A stretch of DNA of 64,000 nucleotides from the NCBI GenBank assembly GCA_023313575.1, contig JAJTTP010000002.1, forward strand, positions 1,488,001 to 1,552,000, given 5' to 3'. This DNA is from Eutypella sp. D-1 (taxonomy: Eukaryota > Ascomycota > Sordariomycetes > Xylariales > Diatrypaceae). The notes beneath the pieces were generated by a model that saw only the letters and a program-made list of their open reading frames with translations, did not search any database and was not told the origin of the DNA. Shown in pieces: positions 58,055-64,000 of the stretch. The position numbers and the translations under genes were made by a program. Within the stretch, counting starts at the first letter, position 1, and each line of letters starts with the position of its first letter.

Positions 58055-61000
58055 CGTGATAACTGCTGCTGGATCACGATGTTACAATATTATAATAAAT
58101 ATCACGATGATGATAACAGCCGCCAATGGGTACGGTACGGACTGTACCGATGGCTACTACGAAAGGGGGGGCGACGCGGGAGTTGTCTTGTCCAAAAGAT
58201 AGTCGTCGTATGGAGCTAGCAATTATTTGGGGGGTGTTTTCTGCGATACGATGTGATACGATGCAGTGCGATGCGATGCGATGTGATGTGATACGATGCG
58301 ATGCGATGCGATACTGCGATACTGCGATTTGTGATGTTAACGCGCTTTTAGTGGTGTTGGCGGGAACTTCGTAGCGGTTGATGATCCACTGGGTTTCAAT
58401 TTTTGACGTAACTTTACTTGGCCTAGACCTCTACACTATCAGTACTGCTACACTATTTTATTGCCCACCTAGATTGCTGCTGTGCTTACCTAAGAACTGT
58501 ATGTACATACGTAATTGAGTTTGGTGGGGATGCATGATCCAACGTTTTATTGCTTTATTGAATAATTGTATTAATAAAAGCCCTACAGCCTTAATTACAT
58601 AAGTACGTGGTAGGTATTTATCCCGTCTTGCCGTCTCTGCCGTCTTCCTCGGCTCGTATACTGAGATTTTTGACACCCAACAACCAAGTAATCAAGTAAT
58701 CTGCAGGGGGTTTAGGTATCACGGTATCACATCGCGCTGATCACTCCGGTTACATTTTCAACGTGTCCGACCGTCCGCCTGTCTCTAAAAACATAGCGTA
58801 CTGGTTTGTAGGCAGAGTATTGACAGCGTATTGGCAGCGTACAGAGACGCTCAACCACCTACCAACTACAACATAGATAATAGATCGTTCGAGCTTCGTC
58901 CCTCCCCCCCCGTTTCTCAACAGTAGTGGCTCTCGGTCAGGGCCGACAAGCCACTTCCCTCCAGTTGACAACTCAGTTTTACTGTGAATCCCATCGGATC
59001 GCCTGCAAGGAAAAAGAAAAAGAAAGGCACGAATTGTCCGAAAATTCTCCAATGGAAGATGCCGTAGACTCCGCCGTGGTGGAGTCCAGACTGACCGAGA
59101 AAGCCCTTCTTCCTTTTCATAATGTACCCGAAAGGGACATGGTTTCGTTTCACTGACACTGCTAAGAGCCTCAGGTACCAAAACTTCATACATACATGCC
59201 TGAGTTGCTAGGGTATTTATAATTTAACTGAGGGCATCTTCATCTTCCCCATTCCAAGATAGTCGGCGTTATATATATATACATATATCCCTTCGTGCGA
59301 CGAGCCTAAAGATCAGTTTTCCAAGGAACTGGGCAATATGAAGAATACACGGAGAAATAATACGGATACCAAGTCAAAGTCAACCTCGCCTTAGTCTCAA
59401 CCTAGTCTCGTCCACGAGGAGAGGGCCCCAGGGCCCCCAGGCTGCCAGGGCTTATTTTAGGATGTGGCTCTCTCAGCCGGGACTCCAGCTGCAAAGCTAA
59501 CGTGGAACTAACGCCAAACTACAGAAGTTAGCCCGGCGACGGACGAGGCCTTGGCACAGAACTCTGCCACACGCGTGGTACTTCTCCGGAGAACCTCCTC
59601 AACAGGCCCTGAGTCCCCTTCCCACCTCCTGCAGGGGACCCTCCTGTCTTTAGCATGCTTTTTACTAGGCTGGCTAGGAAGTGGTTTCTTTGGTTTCTTC
59701 TAGTTTAAGGAACGCGGCAGACCGGCAGAACTAGCCTACCCGCTCTCCCTGCGCGATTGGGCACTTGAGCACACCTCCCACTCAACTGCAAACCTCCAGA
59801 CGGACTGCACCGCTATTAGTAGTAGAACCGGGTAGAACTTCGTTCGCCATTGGAAGGATCCGGCATGCTTTTTGTAGTCATAAGAAAAATCAAGTCGAGA
59901 AGTTAGGACTGTAAAGGGGAGGGAAAAGGTTCCAGAGGATGACGAAGCCATACATATTGTTTTTCTGGACACGCGTCCGGCAGTGTCCAATCCTCTGCTT
60001 GGCGGGGGGCTTCCGGTGCATTGCGAATAGAATCTGGAAAGCATGATCCGCGGTCTTCCCAGCAGCGAGCAGGTCAAAAAACCATGGCGTATTCTTGTTT
60101 TCTTGGAATATTCCCTTTCTTTTCATTTTTCTCCGAAGACCCTTGGACCCCTCTCCCGCATTTTTGATATACATTAAAGTTATGGCGTGCCAGCTGCCTA
60201 GGTGGTGGTGATAGACAAGAATCGAGGCAGCCAAGGTGGCTTAGCATGGAAAACCACTATGCATCTCAAAGCATCTGTTGCACCTAGGAAGATATATGTA
60301 CCCAGCCAGGTACTTGCACAATTGTATTGCAGTTAAGTGTTCATCTGAAAATTGTGGATAAGCACGGTCCGACAAGGGTAGGCAAACTGTGTCGTATAAG
60401 CAAAATTAGGAGCGCGAATATGGTACGATATTAGAAAAGGTACACAGCTTACGGACTGTGTATTTTGCAGCATTGCAAGGATTTATTATCGGGGAAAAGT
60501 CCTATCGAAGGGTCTAACCTGGTATTCTTGGGTATTGCAGGTCCTATCATGGACCTTAAGCACAGCCTTCCTACATACATACTATGAGTGTACCTAGGCA
60601 CTACTAAGTATGCTCGAATGGGTACAATACCCCTTACCAAGTCCCTATGTCCTTGGAAGTATCCATGGATTTGTACCATAGAATTGTTTGTACATGAAAT
60701 TGCTTTATCCGCACTGAGACCACTAAGACGGGCTTGGACGGGGGAGGAGATTCTAGCCAAACTATCAGAAAATAATCCAATAACTGTCCAGCCAATTCTA
60801 CCATTAGTTATTACTCTCTCTTTTACTATACCATACCTACCTAACCATACAATGTACAAACTGACTTGAATTGAACCGAACTGAACTTACAGTATCGTAT
60901 CTATCTCCTTCGTATCTTTTTTTTTCTTTTTTCTACTTGCTTACCTTACCTACTTCGTAATCGTCCCGTCCCGTCTTCTATTTCTCTCCTACATACATCA

Positions 61001-62764
61001 AATCAGCCAACCATTCTTCTTCCAAACCCTCAATCCAAACCCCATTATCCGATCTTCATAATTTGAGCAGACCGGACCAGACCTTCGCTTTCATTGTTCT
61101 TCTCCTGCCCCGTGTCCCTTCCGACATACGGTCAGCAACCAAAATTCCCCTTTTTTTAATCGACTTGTTCTTCGGTCCTCATCTCATCGTAAAAGGAAAA
61201 AATCCATACGAACGAATTGGATTCCTACGGGACGTACGTACGCAGGTAGCATTGCAGCAACAGCAAAAGGACGACGGGCCCGACCGCAAATAGACAAGAG
61301 AGTGACCCGTCACCGGTTGTCCTTGTCCTTGATCCCACCAAACGCAACACCTCGTATTTCTTTTTTTGTCTTGTCATTGCCGCTCGCTTAGTTCAGACAA
61401 CGAAACTCATCTACGGTATTCCGTGCAGTACCTAACCCCCCCTACCTACCTAACCTACCTGGACCTTACCTGCAATAAGGTATCTATCCGTACATTCACC
61501 AGCAAGAATCACGAACCAGGGAATTCTTCCCCCCATCATCCCCCTTCTCCCACCATCTCCAGGATTTCCCCTCAAGGCCCAAAACCAAGGCCGGCAACGC
61601 GAATCCACCCCCCCTTGCCAGCCAGTCAACTTGCATTAGGTGCTTGTATATGATTATTGCGGGTCGGATAGTATATGGAAGGTAACAGAGTTCTTCTCTA
61701 CCTACTCTTAAAGTAGACAGTTGCAGCAGCCGGACTGGGCAACGTGGGGAGAGAAGTCAAACACATAAACCGTCCCTCCTCTAGGTTTTTCAACCCAAAT
61801 ATAGTTGAGGGGTGCCGAATCCGTCGTCATTGAATCAATTCCCGGCGCCGTCTTAAGGGTTCATATTGTGGTGCGGTTTGCTTTTAATCTCTTTTTTTCT
61901 TCCTCTCTGAATTTATTTCGGGTTCTGCCGGTTGGTTGTGTCTCGGTTGATCAATCAAGCCTCTCGAAACCTGAAATTCCAGAAACACTTCTCATACACA
62001 CCTTGCACATCCCGTACCAACCCGTACAAACCCGTGTCATACTTAGGTACCAGCCCCCCTCGTACCCCGTATGACCACCACCGGTCGCCCCCTTGGATCA
62101 TTGTGTATCAACCATCAAATCCGTGCTCCGCTTGTTTCAGTTCACTTCGCCGAACAACAACAACGACAACGACGGCAACAACGACGACAACAATAATAAC
62201 GATAGATAACGACAACAAGCACAACTAACTTGGGCAATTTACGATCGCTATTAATCTACCAAGGATTAATAATTATCCATTCGACTTGTCATCTGATAAT
62301 ACCGGCATAAACAGGGTGTTAACGCACATACCCACACATTTCATCGATTCCGCCACTCATTCATTCGAACCTCAATTCAATTAGACTGGTTGGATCGTAA
62401 GAGCGTAAGAGCGAGCGATCACGATCACGATCACGGTCCATCTCAAAATTCTCTATCGCAAATCAAGTCATCCGGCATTTCTGCTGTGACCTTGTCATTG
62501 CGACTTGAAAGAGTGAACTCCAAGTGACTCGATTCATTTGATTCGTCAATCTTACCATCTATCTTTTTTGACTCCTCATTTTGAGGAGTCCCATCGCCCA
62601 ATCTGGATTTCCGTCAAGATTCTCGCCGGTTTTTCGCTGGCGACCCAGGCTTTCAACAAATACCATCACAGAATTCCTACCAAGGAGGAGCATTCCCTCC
62701 AGTACAGTCAGAGTTTGATCAAAATCAACAAGCTTTTGGTAACCAGTACGCCGACAGCACCATC
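58055..62764. other. 4.7-kb intergenic region, PP4 subunit to UPF0658 gene
   Basis: Divergent flanks. Apart from the minisatellite at 58246 there are only unsupported short open frames. The right end (62074-62764) is completely free of ATG triplets on the plus strand and probably is the leader of the UPF0658 gene. Low-complexity AAC/GAC repeats at 62151-62225 and three GATCAC units at 62417-62434 lie in it. Confidence 0.5.
58246..58327. repeat. Degenerate GATGC/GATAC minisatellite
   Basis: About fifteen 5-nt units drawn from GATGC, GATAC and GATGT, ending in CGATACTG repeats. It lies 190-270 nt upstream of the PP4 subunit start codon. Confidence 0.8.
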
Positions 62765-64000
62765 ATGTCGCAACAACCACAGAAACTAGGCATATGGCGC
62801 AGGTTCGCCCTAGCCTCTCGCGAGATCTTCACCAAAAAGTGGCCTCGCATCTTCTTCCTCCTCGTTTTTGTCCAGTCCTCCGTCTGTATTGTCTTGGAAT
62901 CGTAAGTCATCTATTCATTCGTCACCCGTCGGCTATATACACATACATGCGCGTGTATATCGATATATGGGAATGTGTAACACATCAACTAACTTAGTAC
63001 CTCAGTTACACTTTCGGCCGTTTCCAGGGCGGCCTTGCTGATATCGATACGCCCGAGTGGCGGGCCAGACCCGACATTGACGCTGTCGACGCCGAACTCA
63101 AGACGATTCCCACCTTCCTCTGTCTGTTCTTGCTCGGTTTCATCTACGAACTCGTCCTGGTCTGGGATGCCCTCCAAGCCAAGAACACCATTCAGATCAT
63201 TGGTCTCTGCATTGCCAACGTCGCGCTCATGGTTTATACCGCCATCCAAATCGACCAGATCCAGGATGCCATCACTAACCTTGAAGGATTTGACGCCTTC
63301 CTGGAACCCACCGTCTGGCGTGATGTCCAACCAGTCCTCATCTGCATTCCTTGCATCTTTGCTTTTATCTCCATCACCATGTGTTACGTCTCTTGGAGAC
63401 TATACCAGGAGTTTGCTTGGGACATCTTAAAACACATCGGCGCTGATTACCGTATGAAGAAGCGATTTCTGCACTATCAGGTAAGTGTATCCCTCCCGTC
63501 TTCCCTTCGCTTATCTACTACCCAAAGCAGCTCTCTAACTTGGCTATTCAGGTGTATATCGCCCTCCTGAAGTTCGATTTCTTCTTCTTCATCGGTTTCA
63601 CCGTTCAGTTTCTCGTCGTTGTCACCGGCAAGAGCAACATCGAAATCGGACTCACGGCCGCCGCCATTCCCGTTACGATCGGAATTCTTCTCTTCGCCGC
63701 CTACTTCACGAGGCACGAGATCAGGACAGGCATGGTGGCCGTCATGCTCCTATATCTCGGTGGTCTCTCGTATTTCATCTTCAAGCTGTCCCGAATCTAC
63801 GACCCCTTCCACAGCGGAGATTACATGCCGGTCCGAAAGTCACTCACCGCCTTCACCGTCCTCACCATCCTACTTATCGTCTTGACCATCATCAACGCCA
63901 TGGTCTGCATGTTCAACTTCGGCAACGGTCTGAAGCAGCACCTGCAACATCATCACCGCCAAGATCCCGACAAGGACACTGTCAGCTACTCGCTCAACGA
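62765..64000 (+). CDS. UPF0658-type Golgi membrane protein (5' part, runs off right edge)
   Basis: Exons 62765-62901, 63006-63480 and 63552 to the window end; the protein is truncated on the right. After MSQQPQKLGIWRRFALASREIFTKKWPRIFF come membrane segments in a repeated four-helix style: LVFVQSSVCIVLES, LCLFLLGFIYELVLVW, IIGLCIANVALMVYTAIQ, VLICIPCIFAFISITMCYVS, then FDFFFFIGFTVQFLVVVTG and further segments. The YTFGRFQ and RMKKRFLHYQVYIALLKFD regions are typical of this conserved fungal family, named after fission yeast members located in the Golgi; no biochemical function is known. The first in-frame ATG is used, but the frame stays open for 60 codons upstream with Gln/Asn-rich, protein-like sequence, so an N-terminal extension from a spliced upstream exon is possible. 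Confidence 0.85.

Noticed and set aside
58750..59193. 147-codon minus-strand open frame upstream of the PP4 subunit
   Set aside because: No similarity recognised, no splice structure and an overlapping alternative frame of equal quality.
1..64000. CRISPR arrays, bacterial operons, rRNA genes
   Set aside because: None seen; intron-rich eukaryotic genes throughout and no spaced direct repeats.

Overview
The window looks like a nuclear chromosome segment from a filamentous ascomycete (Pezizomycotina, probably Sordariomycetes). The gene set supports this: a White collar-2 photoreceptor partner, an RLM1-type MADS-box factor, TAF1, ARP4, RAD50, PIG-P, a PP4 regulatory subunit and a UPF0658 Golgi protein. 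Introns are short (about 46-250 nt) with GT..AG ends and CTAAC/CTGAC branch sites. Intergenic DNA is rich in tetranucleotide tracts and in a recurring TAGGTACCTA / TACCTAGGTA palindrome. The listed coordinates are my own splice reconstructions; the total coding length of every complete gene comes out divisible by three.

Layout. 1-1728 (-): 5' part of an RLM1/MEF2-like MADS-box gene, cut by the left edge. 1729-12208: a 10.5-kb stretch with no recognisable gene. 12209-15998 (-): TAF1. 17450-19171 (+): D-serine dehydratase DSD1 with an apparent frameshift. 19605-21285 (-): ARP4. 21888-22616 (+): PIG-P. 23022-23916 (-): a GFA/CENP-V zinc enzyme. 25049-25149 (+): an intron-bearing tRNA-Ile(AAT).

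25.6-43.2 kb is an accessory island. It holds a Baeyer-Villiger-like flavin monooxygenase (-), an ACS-family MFS transporter (+), two tandem but divergent NtaA/SnaA/DszA-type FMN monooxygenases (+,+), an UNC-93-like MFS protein (+) and a medium-chain reductase without the usual zinc ligands (+). It ends in a decayed NACHT-ankyrin (NLR-type) pseudogene (-) that has lost its P-loop region, carries stops and is interrupted by a hairpin-rich insertion. No polyketide synthase, NRPS, pathway regulator or flavin reductase is visible, so the island looks more like a catabolic or tailoring cluster (import, oxygenation, Baeyer-Villiger step, reduction) than a classic secondary-metabolite cluster. This is the best candidate for an undescribed system in the window; its substrate cannot be read from the sequence.

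The right part returns to housekeeping genes: a small acidic/glycine-rich protein with short repeats of charged residues (44369-45235, +), WC-2 (46289-48134, -), RAD50 (50805-54737, +), a PPP4R2-like PP4 regulatory subunit (56025-58054, -) and the start of a UPF0658 Golgi membrane protein (62765 onward, +), cut by the right edge and preceded by an ATG-free leader of about 690 nt.
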